Assembly: GCA_022827835.1 (NCBI GenBank)
Contig: JAJEIO010000040.1
Span: 1 to 64,000 of the forward strand
Source of the DNA: Candidatus Latescibacterota bacterium
Lineage (GTDB): Bacteria; Latescibacterota; UBA2968; UBA8231
DNA length: 64,000 nt
Reading direction: 5' to 3'
Part shown: positions 38,406 to 46,358 of the stretch, one piece after another
Layout of the letters: every line of letters begins with the position of its first letter
Numbering within the stretch: position 1 is the stretch's first letter
The notes under the pieces: model-generated
Told to the model about the DNA's origin: nothing
What the model saw: only the letters and a program-made list of their open reading frames with translations
Database searches by the model: none
Program-made: the position numbers and the translations under genes

Positions 38406-40229
38406 ATGGCCACTTACATCCTCGGCATTTCCGCGTTCTACCACGATAGCGCGGCCTGTTTGGTGCGCGACGGCGAGATCGTCGCCGCGGCGCAGGAGGA
38501 GCGATTCACGCGCGTTAAACACGATCCAGATTTTCCCGCTCGCGCCGTCTCCTACTGTCTGCAGGAAGGCGGTATTGAGGCCAAAGACCTGCACTGCGTG
38601 GGGTTTTACGACAAACCTCTGCTGACCTTTGAACGCCTGCTAGAGACTCATCTCGGCACGGCACCGCTGGGTCTCCGCCTCTACTGGAAGAGCATGAGGG
38701 TATGGCTGGAAAAGAAGCTGTGGATCCCGCACTTAATCCAAGAGCAACTCGGCTGCGAAGTACCCGTGCTGTTCAGCGACCACCACGAGTCGCACGCCGC
38801 GTCGGCCTTCTATCCGTCGCCGTATCGAGAAGCGGCGATCGCGACCTTAGACGGGGTCGGCGAGTGGACCACTACCAGCTATGGCTACGGCCGAGATGCG
38901 GAAATTCACACGCTGGCCGACATCAAGTTTCCCCACTCGCTGGGTTTGTTCTATTCGGCCTTTACCTACTTTACGGGCTTCAAGGTCAACTCTGGCGAGT
39001 ACAAGCTGATGGGGCTGGCCCCTTATGGCGAGCCAAAATACGTCAAGCTAATGCTCGACGAGATAATCGACCTCAAGGACGACGGCTCCTTCAAGCTCAA
39101 TACTCGGTATTTCAACTACCTATCCGGCCTGACGATGACTAGTCGGGCCATGGACAAGCTGTTCGGGGGACCGCCCCGGCGGCCAGAGACGCCGCTGACT
39201 CAGCGCGAGATGGATATTGCGCGCTCCTGTCAGGTAGTAACCGAGGAAGTCATGTTGCGCATTGCCCGCACGGTGTACCGAGAAACCAAGCTCAAAAATT
39301 TGTGCATGGCCGGTGGCGTGGCCCTCAATTGCGTCGGCAACGGCCGCATCTTGCGCGAGGGTCCCTTTGAAAATATCTGGATTCAGCCGGCGGCGGGCGA
39401 TGCCGGCGGAGCTTTGGGCGTCGCGCTGGCGCTGTGGTATAACCACTTGGGGCACGAGCGGGTGGCAGACGGCGAAAACGATGCGATGCAGGGGGCGCTG
39501 TTAGGTCCTGAGTACGGGGATGAAGAAATCCATCAGTGCATTGTGCAGCAGGCGGGGGTGGCACACAAACTCGCCGAGGACGAGTTGCCAGTGCGCGTGG
39601 CCGAGTTGTTAGCCGCAGGCAAGATCGTCGGCTTTTTTCAGGGGCGGATGGAATTTGGGCCGCGCGCGCTCGGCGCCCGGTCGATCTTAGGCGACCCGCG
39701 CTCCACCCAGATGCAGTCGGTGATGAACCTCAAGATCAAGTTCCGCGAGAGCTTCCGCCCCTTCGCTCCGACGGTCCTGCGCGAATGCGTGCACGAGTTC
39801 TTTGAGTTGGATGCCGACTCGCCCTACATGCTGCAAGTGGCCCCGGTTAAAGCGGAACGGCAGATCCCCATGAGCGAGGACCAGCAGCGGCTATTCGGCA
39901 TCGACAAGCTAAACGTGCCGCGCTCGGATATGCCGGCTGTCACCCACGTGGATTACTCGGCGCGGGTGCAGACGCTGCGCCGACAAGATCACCCGCGCTA
40001 TTACGACGTGATTCGCGCCTTTCAGAGCCTGACCGGATATCCAGTGGTGGTCAACACGTCCTTCAACGTGCGCGGCGAACCTATCGTCCAAAGCCCAGAA
40101 GATGCTTATCGCTGCTTCATGCGGACGGAGATGGATTTTTTGGTCATAGGCTCTTATATCTTGGACAAGAAAGACCAGCCGCAGTGGCAGGAAGAACTGG
40201 ATTGGCAAGAGGAGTTTGAGCTTGACTGA
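38406..40229 (+). CDS. Carbamoyltransferase, NodU/TobZ/CmcH family
   Basis: A 607-residue O-carbamoyltransferase of the NodU/TobZ type. The N-terminal TsaD-like domain (about 1-350) starts YILGISAFYHDSAACL and has the metal-binding HHxxxH-like cluster in DHHESHAASAF (His126, His127, His130), LDGVGEWTTT and NSGEYKLMGLAPYG. The C-terminal YrdC-like part (about 390-600) has GKIVGFFQGRMEFGPRALGARSIL and VVVNTSFNVRGEPIV. Such enzymes carbamoylate hydroxyls of sugars or natural products from carbamoyl phosphate and ATP. An SxtJ-like membrane protein follows with an eight-base overlap, a pairing seen in surface-glycan and secondary-metabolite settings. The substrate is unknown. Confidence 0.92.
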   Translation: MATYILGISAFYHDSAACLVRDGEIVAAAQEERFTRVKHDPDFPARAVSYCLQEGGIEAKDLHCVGFYDKPLLTFERLLETHLGTAPLGLRLYWKSMRVWLEKKLWIPHLIQEQLGCEVPVLFSDHHESHAASAFYPSPYREAAIATLDGVGEWTTTSYGYGRDAEIHTLADIKFPHSLGLFYSAFTYFTGFKVNSGEYKLMGLAPYGEPKYVKLMLDEIIDLKDDGSFKLNTRYFNYLSGLTMTSRAMDKLFGGPPRRPETPLTQREMDIARSCQVVTEEVMLRIARTVYRETKLKNLCMAGGVALNCVGNGRILREGPFENIWIQPAAGDAGGALGVALALWYNHLGHERVADGENDAMQGALLGPEYGDEEIHQCIVQQAGVAHKLAEDELPVRVAELLAAGKIVGFFQGRMEFGPRALGARSILGDPRSTQMQSVMNLKIKFRESFRPFAPTVLRECVHEFFELDADSPYMLQVAPVKAERQIPMSEDQQRLFGIDKLNVPRSDMPAVTHVDYSARVQTLRRQDHPRYYDVIRAFQSLTGYPVVVNTSFNVRGEPIVQSPEDAYRCFMRTEMDFLVIGSYILDKKDQPQWQEELDWQEEFELD

Positions 40230-40647
40230 AGTCAAGAGCTACTGGGGGGTTGCGGTTCCCGCGCGCGGCGATTTGCGCCGATTCGGAATCGTGCTGGCGG
40301 CGTTGTTGGCCTTGCTCGGCGGCTATCTGTGGTACGTGGAAGCGGTTGGCATCGCCCAGCTTGTACACGCGGCCTCGCTGGTGTTGCTCGGGACCGGCTT
40401 GGCGCTGCCCGTGGTGCTGAAGCCGATCTACTTTCCCTACATGTGGCTGGCGAGAATCGTGGCCTTTGTCAATATCCATCTGCTTTTGGCACTGGTTTTC
40501 TACACGCTTTTTACGCTGATCGGGCTTGGTATGCGCCTTTTGGGCCGCGATCCGCTCGACCGCAAAATCGCTCCCGACGAGGAAAGTTACTGGCAGCATC
40601 GGTCCCCTTCTTTGTTTCCCCGCGACCATTATCTCAAGCGCTTTTGA
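40222..40647 (+). CDS. SxtJ-like small membrane protein
   Basis: A 141-residue membrane protein with about three hydrophobic segments (near 19-36, 40-65 and 76-104) and a soluble C-terminal tail ending RDHYLKRF. The C-terminal pattern, GRDPLDRKIAPDEESYWQHRS, matches the SxtJ family, proteins of unknown function commonly encoded beside NodU-type carbamoyltransferases. TTG at 40222 is chosen because AGAGGAG lies seven bases upstream; another in-frame TTG at 40216 would be too close to it. The small DUF5989 protein often found in this arrangement is not present downstream. Confidence 0.75.
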   Translation: MTEVKSYWGVAVPARGDLRRFGIVLAALLALLGGYLWYVEAVGIAQLVHAASLVLLGTGLALPVVLKPIYFPYMWLARIVAFVNIHLLLALVFYTLFTLIGLGMRLLGRDPLDRKIAPDEESYWQHRSPSLFPRDHYLKRF

Positions 40648-40661
40648 AGCCTCACTAAGCC

Positions 40662-40690
40662 TTGCTCTTGTTTTGGGCAGCCGTTATATT
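40662..40690 (+). promoter_or_regulatory. Candidate sigma-70-type promoter for tadA and the tRNA/SRP RNA block
   Basis: TTGCTC (40662-40667) and TATATT (40685-40690) are separated by 17 bp in the gap between the SxtJ-like gene and tadA. Position and spacing fit a promoter for tadA, and possibly for the tRNA genes and SRP RNA downstream, since no other clear promoter is seen before them. Confidence 0.45.
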
Positions 40691-40726
40691 TACACCTCTT
40701 GGGAGGCCCCTTAAAAACGGCCTCAA

Positions 40727-41212
40727 ATGAATTCTACGGAAGAAGTTAGCTCATTCGCCGAAGACAGCCATTGGATGCGCGAGGCCCTGCGCGAGGCCGA
40801 GCGCGCCGGTCGTCGCGGCGAGGTGCCCGTCGGTGCTATCGTCGTCGGAGCCGGACGGGTTTTGGGCCGGGCCGGCAACGCCATTGAAGCAACTCAGGAC
40901 CCCACGGCCCATGCGGAAATGTTGGCCTTGCGCCAAGCCGCCGCGGCACTGGGGACGCGGCGCTTGTTGGCAACGACGCTCTACGTCACTTTGGAACCTT
41001 GCGCCATGTGTGCCGGGGCCGCGGTTTTAGCCCGAGTGCCACGGTTGGTCTTCGGGGCCACCGATCCTAAATCCGGTGCTTGCGGCTCGTTGTGTAACAT
41101 TGCGGCGGATCCTCGGCTCAATCATCGCTGTCAGGTCCGCGGCGGAGTGCTAGAGCGAGAATGTGCCGAGCTGCTCAAGGGTTTTTTTGCGGCCCTGCGA
41201 GCGGCCAAGTAG
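40727..41212 (+). CDS. tadA: tRNA-specific adenosine deaminase TadA
   Basis: TadA deaminates the wobble adenosine of tRNA-Arg(ACG) to inosine. The 161-residue protein carries the zinc/catalytic motifs of the cytidine-deaminase fold, HAE (His62, Glu64) and PCAMC (Cys92, Cys95), with the TadA-type context TAHAEMLALRQA, TLEPCAMCAGA and FGATDPKSGACGS. Length is typical. It sits directly ahead of a tRNA gene cluster. Other deaminases of the fold (guanine deaminase, RibD) are less likely given the exact motif context. Confidence 0.93.
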   Translation: MNSTEEVSSFAEDSHWMREALREAERAGRRGEVPVGAIVVGAGRVLGRAGNAIEATQDPTAHAEMLALRQAAAALGTRRLLATTLYVTLEPCAMCAGAAVLARVPRLVFGATDPKSGACGSLCNIAADPRLNHRCQVRGGVLERECAELLKGFFAALRAAK

Positions 41213-41217
41213 ATTGA

Positions 41218-41307
<90 letters not shown>

Positions 41308-41328
41308 TTTAAGGTACAATGCTTTTGC

Positions 41329-41419
41329 GGAGAGATGGCCGAGTGGTCGAAGGTGCACGACTGGAAATCGTGTGTAGGGTAACCCCCTACCGTGGGTTCG
41401 AATCCCACTCTCTCCGCCA
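41329..41419 (+). tRNA. tRNA-Ser (GGA anticodon)
   Basis: A 91-nt class II tRNA, closely related to the preceding one in acceptor and T arms. The anticodon stem CACGA/TCGTG encloses CTGGAAA with anticodon GGA (reads UCC and UCU). The long variable arm is TAGGGTAACCCCCTA and CCA is encoded. It lies 21 bases after the first tRNA-Ser. Confidence 0.95.
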
Positions 41420-41434
41420 TAAATTGATCCGGAT

Positions 41435-41510
41435 GGGGCAGTAGCTCAGCTGGGAGAGCGCCAGGTTCGCAATCTGGAGGTCGTGGGTTCGATCCCCATC
41501 TGCTCCACCA
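41435..41510 (+). tRNA. tRNA-Ala (CGC anticodon)
   Basis: A 76-nt tRNA. GGGGCAG pairs with CTGCTCC and gives the G3-U70 pair that identifies alanine tRNAs; the anticodon stem CCAGG/TCTGG encloses TTCGCAA with anticodon CGC (reads GCG), and CCA is encoded. A CGC alanine tRNA suits a GC-rich genome. It is followed after 38 bases by the SRP RNA. Confidence 0.95.
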
Positions 41511-41548
41511 TATTTTCCGGATACCCGCTGGTGAAATGCAGTGTTGTA

Positions 41549-41822
41549 GGTCGTGCTAGATGGGGAGATAGCGGTGCCCTGTACCCGCAATCCGCTATAG
41601 CGGGATTGAATTCCCATCCAGAGGTCTTCGCACCTCTTGTTCGACCGGAGCAAAGTGGCGCTGAAGACCGGATTCTGCGCAATCAAGAACTTCTGAACCC
41701 CGTCAGGACCGGAAGGTAGCAGCGGTAGGAATATCTCTTGATGTGCCGCAGAGTTGTCCGGTTGGAGCTAACTGGCTCTGGGCAGACCTGGGGGCGGGAT
41801 CGAAGATGGGTGCACGGCCTTT
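41549..41822 (+). ncRNA. ffs: Signal recognition particle RNA, large bacterial type
   Basis: About 272 nt, the size of the Bacillus-type SRP RNA with an Alu domain. The S-domain hallmark GTCAGGACCGGAAGGTAGCAGC (here split over 41702-41723) is the Ffh-binding tip. The 5' Alu part has GTGCTAGATGGGGAGATAGC and GGTGCCCTGTACCCGC, typical of large SRP RNAs. The ends close with GGTCGTGC (41549-41556) pairing with GCACGGCC (41812-41819), followed by a T-rich stretch. The reading frame of dnaX extends back into this RNA but its true start lies downstream. Confidence 0.9.
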
Positions 41823-41868
41823 TAATTTTTATTTGTTCCCTTCAGCTTGGCTGTGTCGAGCAACGCAA

Positions 41869-43569
41869 ATGGCCTATCAGGTAACAGCGCGCAAGTGGCG
41901 TCCGCGCCAATTCGACGAAGTCGTTGGGCAGGAGCATATCACTGCGACCTTAAAAAGCGCCGTCCATTCCGGGCGCATCGCGCAGTGCTATCTTTTTTGC
42001 GGGCCTCGCGGCGTGGGCAAAACCACGACCGCGCGAATTCTCGCCAAGGTCCTCAACTGCGCCGACTCCCGCGACGGCAATCCCTGCGAGGCGTGCGATT
42101 CTTGCCGGAGCATCGCCACCTCTACCAGCATGAACGTGCTGGAGATCGACGGGGCTTCCAACAATAGCGTCGATGACGTCCGCGAGTTGCGCGAAGTCGT
42201 GCGCTACGCTGCGACCGAAGGCGTCTATAAGATATACATCATCGACGAAGTTCACATGCTCTCGACTGCGGCGTTCAATGCGCTGTTGAAGACGCTGGAG
42301 GAGCCGCCGGAGCACGTGGTTTTCATCTTCGCTACCACAGAGGTGCAGTCGGTTCCCGACACCATTCTCTCGCGCTGTCAGCGCTTCAATTTTCGCCGCA
42401 TCTCCGCCGGGCAGATCGCCGCTCATCTCGGCACGATTGCCCAAGTAGAAGGTATCCAGGTCGAGGAGGGAGCGCTCCATCTGTTGGCTAGCCGCGCAGA
42501 TGGTGCCTTGCGCGATGCTGAGGGCCTACTCGATCAGGTGGTCTCATTGGGTGCAGAGGTGTCGCAGCAAGCCGTGGTGCAGGTGTTGGGTCTCGTCGAT
42601 CGCGGACTCTACTTTGAATTGCTCGACGCCATGCGCGAAGCAGCACCCGCTCAGGTGCTGGATATCGTCGCCCGAGCGGTTGACGAAGGGGTCGATATTG
42701 AGGAGTTCGTCTATGGCCTAGTCGAACTTTTGCGCCACCTGCTCTTCGCCAAGATACAGGGCGGGACCGACGAGTTGGATATGGCCGAGGACGCCCGCCA
42801 GCGCTGTGGCGAGCTTGCAGTTGCGATGGAGGTCGAGGATTTACTCCGCATGATGCAGTCGCTCCTGGATTTAGAAGCGGATATAAAGCGCTCGGTACAG
42901 CCGCGTTTCCGCGTGGAAATCGCCTTGGTGCATCTGGCGCTGATGGGCCGGTCTGTCGATGTGAGCGAGCTGCTGCGCCGCTTGCAGTCGCTCGAAAGTG
43001 ATGCGCCGCGCCCGGCTGTATCTCCGCCTCCAAGGGGTCGCAGCGAACAGGCCGCGCCTCCGCCTCCAAGCAATCCCAATGAGCAAGCCGCGTCCCCACC
43101 TCCAAGTAGCTTCAATGAACAGGCTGCGCCTCCGCTCCCAAACGACTATAGCGAACAGGCCGCGCCTCCACCCCCGGCCCAACAGCAAGTCGCTGCCCCG
43201 GATGAGTCGAGCAATAACGCTGCCAGCCTGAACATTGATCAAGTGCGCACTACTTGGAACGAGCTAGTCAATGCCGTGCGCGCTATCAAGCCGTCGCTGG
43301 CCCATTTTCTCAATGGAGTGACTTTAATTGGGCTAGAGGGCCACGTACTCAAGCTGGGCTTTGGTGAGGACGACCGCTTTGCCATGAATCAGGTGCTCAA
43401 CAACCGAGAAAGCGTAGAGGAGATAGCCGAGGCGAAATACGGACGGCGGTTGCGCTTGGAGGCCGTAGTAAAGAAGGACGATCAGCCGGCCTCGCAGGCG
43501 GCGAGCCAGCCCGAGTCTGATCCCACTCTCCGCTCGGTGCTCGACACTTTTGACGGCGAGTTAGTCTGA
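41869..43569 (+). CDS. dnaX: DNA polymerase III subunits gamma and tau
   Basis: A 566-residue clamp-loader ATPase. It begins MAYQVTARKWRPRQFDEVVGQE, as DnaX proteins do, with Walker A GPRGVGKT (45-52), four zinc cysteines (64, 73, 76, 79), Walker B YIIDEVHML, LLKTLEEPPEHVVFIFATTE and the SRC motif. A Pro/Gln-rich linker (about 385-445) built from 12-residue repeats leads to a C-terminal domain resembling the tau region. No slippery heptamer typical of the E. coli gamma frameshift is seen. ATG 41869 is chosen because upstream starts lie inside the SRP RNA; the ribosome-binding site is weak. Confidence 0.93.
   Translation: MAYQVTARKWRPRQFDEVVGQEHITATLKSAVHSGRIAQCYLFCGPRGVGKTTTARILAKVLNCADSRDGNPCEACDSCRSIATSTSMNVLEIDGASNNSVDDVRELREVVRYAATEGVYKIYIIDEVHMLSTAAFNALLKTLEEPPEHVVFIFATTEVQSVPDTILSRCQRFNFRRISAGQIAAHLGTIAQVEGIQVEEGALHLLASRADGALRDAEGLLDQVVSLGAEVSQQAVVQVLGLVDRGLYFELLDAMREAAPAQVLDIVARAVDEGVDIEEFVYGLVELLRHLLFAKIQGGTDELDMAEDARQRCGELAVAMEVEDLLRMMQSLLDLEADIKRSVQPRFRVEIALVHLALMGRSVDVSELLRRLQSLESDAPRPAVSPPPRGRSEQAAPPPPSNPNEQAASPPPSSFNEQAAPPLPNDYSEQAAPPPPAQQQVAAPDESSNNAASLNIDQVRTTWNELVNAVRAIKPSLAHFLNGVTLIGLEGHVLKLGFGEDDRFAMNQVLNNRESVEEIAEAKYGRRLRLEAVVKKDDQPASQAASQPESDPTLRSVLDTFDGELV
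43021..43164 (+). repeat. Four in-frame 36-bp tandem repeats in the dnaX linker
   Basis: Four consecutive 36-base units (starting at 43021, 43057, 43093 and 43129) each encode a 12-residue block of the form xPPP-five variable residues-EQAA (variable residues such as GRS, NPN, SFN, DYS before EQAA). A fifth, diverged unit (PPPPAQQQVAAP) follows. The units keep frame and the EQAA end but vary in the middle, so the array looks like an old repeat expansion of the flexible linker between the ATPase core and the C-terminal domain. Confidence 0.85.
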
Positions 43570-43577
43570 AAGATCTC

Positions 43578-44174
43578 ATGGAACCTTTGGCCCTCGAAGA
43601 CTTGATCGTCGCATTTGCCAAGCTGCCCGGTATTGGTCGCAAGACAGCGCAGCGCTTGGCGCTCTATGTGGTCAAGAGGCCGCGCGAGGAAGCCGAGTTG
43701 CTCGCCAAAGCGCTCATTGCCGCCAAAGACCAAATCGAACACTGCGCCACCTGCTACAATTTTACCCAAAAGGGCGAGCCCCTATGCGAAGTCTGCCGAG
43801 ATACTCGGCGCGACCAGCAGTTCATCTGCGTGGTGGCCGAAGCCAGCGACGTGCTGGCCTTTGAGATGAGTCAGTTTTACTCTGGAGCGTATCACGTGCT
43901 CGGCGGGGTGCTCTCTCCCCAGGACGGAGTGCTGCCCGAGGATTTGCACATCGACACCTTGGTCGAGCGCGTGCGCCAGCAGGGCGTCCAGGAGGTAATG
44001 CTCGCGCTCAATGCCAATGCCGAGGGCGATGCCACCGCTCACTTCATCGCCCAGCAACTCATGCCGCTGACCAAGGTGTCGAGGCTGGCGCGCGGCCTGC
44101 CGGTGGGCGCGGACTTGGACTTGGCCGACAGCGTCACTCTTTCGCTGGCCTTTGCTGGTCGATCTTCGCTGTGA
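43578..44174 (+). CDS. recR: Recombination mediator protein RecR
   Basis: RecR works with RecF/RecO to load RecA onto SSB-coated gaps. The 198-residue protein has the N-terminal helix-hairpin-helix LPGIGRKTAQRLALY (16-30), a C4 zinc finger (Cys56, 59, 70, 73), the Toprim part starting FICVVAEASDVLAFE, and the C-terminal Walker B-like TKVSRLARGLPVGADLD. Length is standard. It starts eight bases after dnaX, and the dnaX-recR order is conserved widely; the small YbaB protein that often lies between them is absent. Confidence 0.95.
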   Translation: MEPLALEDLIVAFAKLPGIGRKTAQRLALYVVKRPREEAELLAKALIAAKDQIEHCATCYNFTQKGEPLCEVCRDTRRDQQFICVVAEASDVLAFEMSQFYSGAYHVLGGVLSPQDGVLPEDLHIDTLVERVRQQGVQEVMLALNANAEGDATAHFIAQQLMPLTKVSRLARGLPVGADLDLADSVTLSLAFAGRSSL

Positions 44175-44181
44175 GGTAGAA

Positions 44182-44784
44182 ATGAATCGGCGCGATATTT
44201 TTAATTTGCCCAATGGACTGACCGCGCTCAGGATCGGTTTGACGCCGCTGTTTTTGCTGCTGCTGTTCACCGATACTTGGTATTTGAAAAGTCTTGCCTT
44301 CGTAGTCTTCAGCGCAGCCTCGCTGACCGATTTCTACGATGGCAAACTAGCGCGCGCAGGCAACCAAGTAACGCCGTTGGGACGCTTCTTGGACCCATTG
44401 GCCGACAAGATATTGGTAACTTCGGCACTCATTGCCCTAGCGTTGAACAGAATGGTCAATTTTTGGCTGGTCTTGCCCATCGTCGGGCGCGACATCCTGA
44501 TCACGGGCATGCGTCTCTACGGGATATACCGGGGCCGCCCGATGGTCACTTCTCGCTTGGCTAAGTGGAAGACCGCGGTTCAGCTTTTTACGGTTATCTT
44601 CATACTTTTTGTCATTGGCCTCGAGGAGGCGATGGGGCGCTTTGCCGCAGGTCATCTTTTCTTTCTCGACGACCAGCTAATCCAGCTTTTGGCCAATGCG
44701 CTGTTGGCGGGGGTGCTGTTGCTGACGCTGCTGTCGGGTTTTCACTACCTGTTCCGCGCGACCTCTTCCTACAAGGAACCCTGA
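44182..44784 (+). CDS. pgsA: CDP-diacylglycerol-glycerol-3-phosphate 3-phosphatidyltransferase
   Basis: A 200-residue membrane enzyme making phosphatidylglycerol phosphate. The CDP-alcohol phosphotransferase signature D-x2-DG-x2-AR-x8-G-x3-D-x3-D is complete: D50, D53-G54, A57-R58, G67, D71, D75. NLPNGLTALRIGLTP at the N-terminus and about five transmembrane helices fit PgsA. ATG 44182 has GAGGT five bases upstream; an upstream in-frame start lies inside recR. The next gene is the matching phosphatase pgpA. Confidence 0.92.
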   Translation: MNRRDIFNLPNGLTALRIGLTPLFLLLLFTDTWYLKSLAFVVFSAASLTDFYDGKLARAGNQVTPLGRFLDPLADKILVTSALIALALNRMVNFWLVLPIVGRDILITGMRLYGIYRGRPMVTSRLAKWKTAVQLFTVIFILFVIGLEEAMGRFAAGHLFFLDDQLIQLLANALLAGVLLLTLLSGFHYLFRATSSYKEP

Positions 44785-44810
44785 GCGCGGCGTAGAGGAA
44801 CGCGTTTCTT

Positions 44811-45260
44811 CTGAACCGACTGATCGCCACGCTCTTTTTTGTCGGCTATGCCCCGTGGGCATCCGGTACGGCTGGCACCGCGTTCGTCGCCCTGTTATAC
44901 TGGCTGTTTGTCCCCGCTTTGGGAGTGCTGGAATGGATCGGAGTGCTTTTAGCTGCTTCGGCCATTGGGGTGTACAGCGCGGGTCGGGCGGCCCCGGAAT
45001 GGGGCGATGACCCTAGGCAGGTCGTCATTGACGAGGGGGTGGGCTTTCTCTTTGCAGTGGCATTTTTGCCCCCAAGCGCTGGGACGATTATCGCGGGTTT
45101 CTTCGTCTTCCGCGCCTTCGATATTGTCAAGCCGCCTCCAGCGCGGCGGCTAGAAGCCTTGCCCGGTGGATGGGGCATTGTGGCCGACGACATAGTCGCC
45201 GGCCTGTACAGCAACGCGGTCATTCGCTCGTCATCCTATTTGGTCGAGTGGGCGGGATAG
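44811..45260 (+). CDS. pgpA: Phosphatidylglycerophosphatase A, apparent CTG start
   Basis: PgpA removes the phosphate from phosphatidylglycerol phosphate, the step after PgsA. The family motifs are present: VGYAPWASGTAGT at the N-terminus, VVIDEGVGF, FDIVKPPP and GGWGIVADDIVAG. The conserved N-terminal motif lies upstream of the first ATG/GTG/TTG in frame (TTG 44919), and the frame is closed by a stop at 44793. The only plausible starts in between are CTG codons; CTG 44811 has AGAGGAA about ten bases upstream and gives a normal 149-residue protein. It follows pgsA after 26 bases. A non-standard start here is inferred, not proven. Confidence 0.85.
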   Translation: MNRLIATLFFVGYAPWASGTAGTAFVALLYWLFVPALGVLEWIGVLLAASAIGVYSAGRAAPEWGDDPRQVVIDEGVGFLFAVAFLPPSAGTIIAGFFVFRAFDIVKPPPARRLEALPGGWGIVADDIVAGLYSNAVIRSSSYLVEWAG

Positions 45261-45293
45261 GACCGATATCACACTTTAATTGAGGGGATTTCC

Positions 45294-46358
45294 ATGGCGA
45301 AAGCGAACGGACACAGCGCCGACGGCAACAAGGCCAGAGCGCTGGAACTAGCGATGTCGCAGATCGAAAAGCAGTACGGCAAAGGGGCGATTATGCGTCT
45401 CGGCGACGAGGGCGGAGTGCAAGAGGTGGAGGCGATTTCTACTGGATCGCTGGCTGTAGATGCGGCGCTGGGCATCGGCGGCTTGCCCAAGGGGCGGATC
45501 GTCGAAATATCCGGTCCAGAGGGAGCGGGCAAAACCATGCTCTCGCTGCATGCAGTCCGCGAGTCGCAGAAGCAAAACGGCACCGCGGCCTTTATCGACG
45601 CCGAACACGCCCTTGACGTCAGTTTTGCGCGGCGCATTGGTGTCGATGTGGAAAACCTAATCATATCGCAGCCGGATTCGGGCGAACAGGCCCTCGAAAT
45701 CGTCGATACCTTGGTGCGTAGCGGTGCCTTCGATATCATCGTGGTCGATTCGGTGGCCGCGCTGGTGCCGCAGGCCGAGTTGGAAGGCGATATGGGCGAC
45801 TCGCACATGGGGTTGCACGCGCGGCTGATGTCCCAAGCTCTGCGCAAGTTGGCTGGTTCCATCAACCGCTCGAAAACGTGTCTGATTTTTCTTAATCAAC
45901 TGCGAATGAAGATCGGCGTGATGTTTGGCAACCCGGAAACTACTACTGGTGGGCGCGCGCTGCCCTTCTATTCCTCGGTGCGCATCGACATCCGCCGCAT
46001 CGCCCGAGTCAAAGACGGCGACCTCGACATCGGCAATCGCACTCGGGTCAAGGTGGTCAAAAACAAAGTGGCCCCCCCCTTTCGCGAAGCTGAATTCGAC
46101 CTGATCTTTCACGGCGACCAGATTGGCATTTCTTGGGAAGGCGACCTGATTGATATCGGCGTCGCCAAAGGGCTTGTTGACAAGAGTGGAGCGTGGTTTT
46201 CCTACAACGGCGAGCGCTTGGGGCAGGGCCGAGATAACGCCCGCACCTTTCTGCGCGAAAATGCAACAGTGGCCGCGGAAATAGAACACAAGCTACGCGT
46301 CGAGTTGGGTCTTGAAGTTGTGGTGGGACAAAACGAGGCCGGCGAGGCCGACGAATAA
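45294..46358 (+). CDS. recA: Recombinase RecA
   Basis: A 354-residue RecA. Seen are [37 protein letters not shown], Walker A GPEGAGKT (74-81), [10 protein letters not shown], the Walker B strand [13 protein letters not shown], and the L2 loop with [16 protein letters not shown]. The Walker A differs from the usual GPESSGKT by two substitutions. The C-terminus ends in acidic residues (EAGEADE), as usual. A good GAGGGGA lies before the ATG. No LexA-type operator is recognisable in the short upstream gap. recX follows immediately, sharing the junction. Confidence 0.97.
   Translation: MAKANGHSADGNKARALELAMSQIEKQYGKGAIMRLGDEGGVQEVEAISTGSLAVDAALGIGGLPKGRIVEISGPEGAGKTMLSLHAVRESQKQNGTAAFIDAEHALDVSFARRIGVDVENLIISQPDSGEQALEIVDTLVRSGAFDIIVVDSVAALVPQAELEGDMGDSHMGLHARLMSQALRKLAGSINRSKTCLIFLNQLRMKIGVMFGNPETTTGGRALPFYSSVRIDIRRIARVKDGDLDIGNRTRVKVVKNKVAPPFREAEFDLIFHGDQIGISWEGDLIDIGVAKGLVDKSGAWFSYNGERLGQGRDNARTFLRENATVAAEIEHKLRVELGLEVVVGQNEAGEADE

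Noticed and set aside
41743..41868. dnaX starting at 41743 or 41806
   Set aside because: Both positions are inside the SRP RNA, and the extra residues are unlike DnaX, whose normal N-terminus begins at 41869.
41869..43569. Programmed frameshift producing a gamma form of DnaX
   Set aside because: No A-AAA-AAG-type slippery heptamer with a downstream hairpin is seen in frame.
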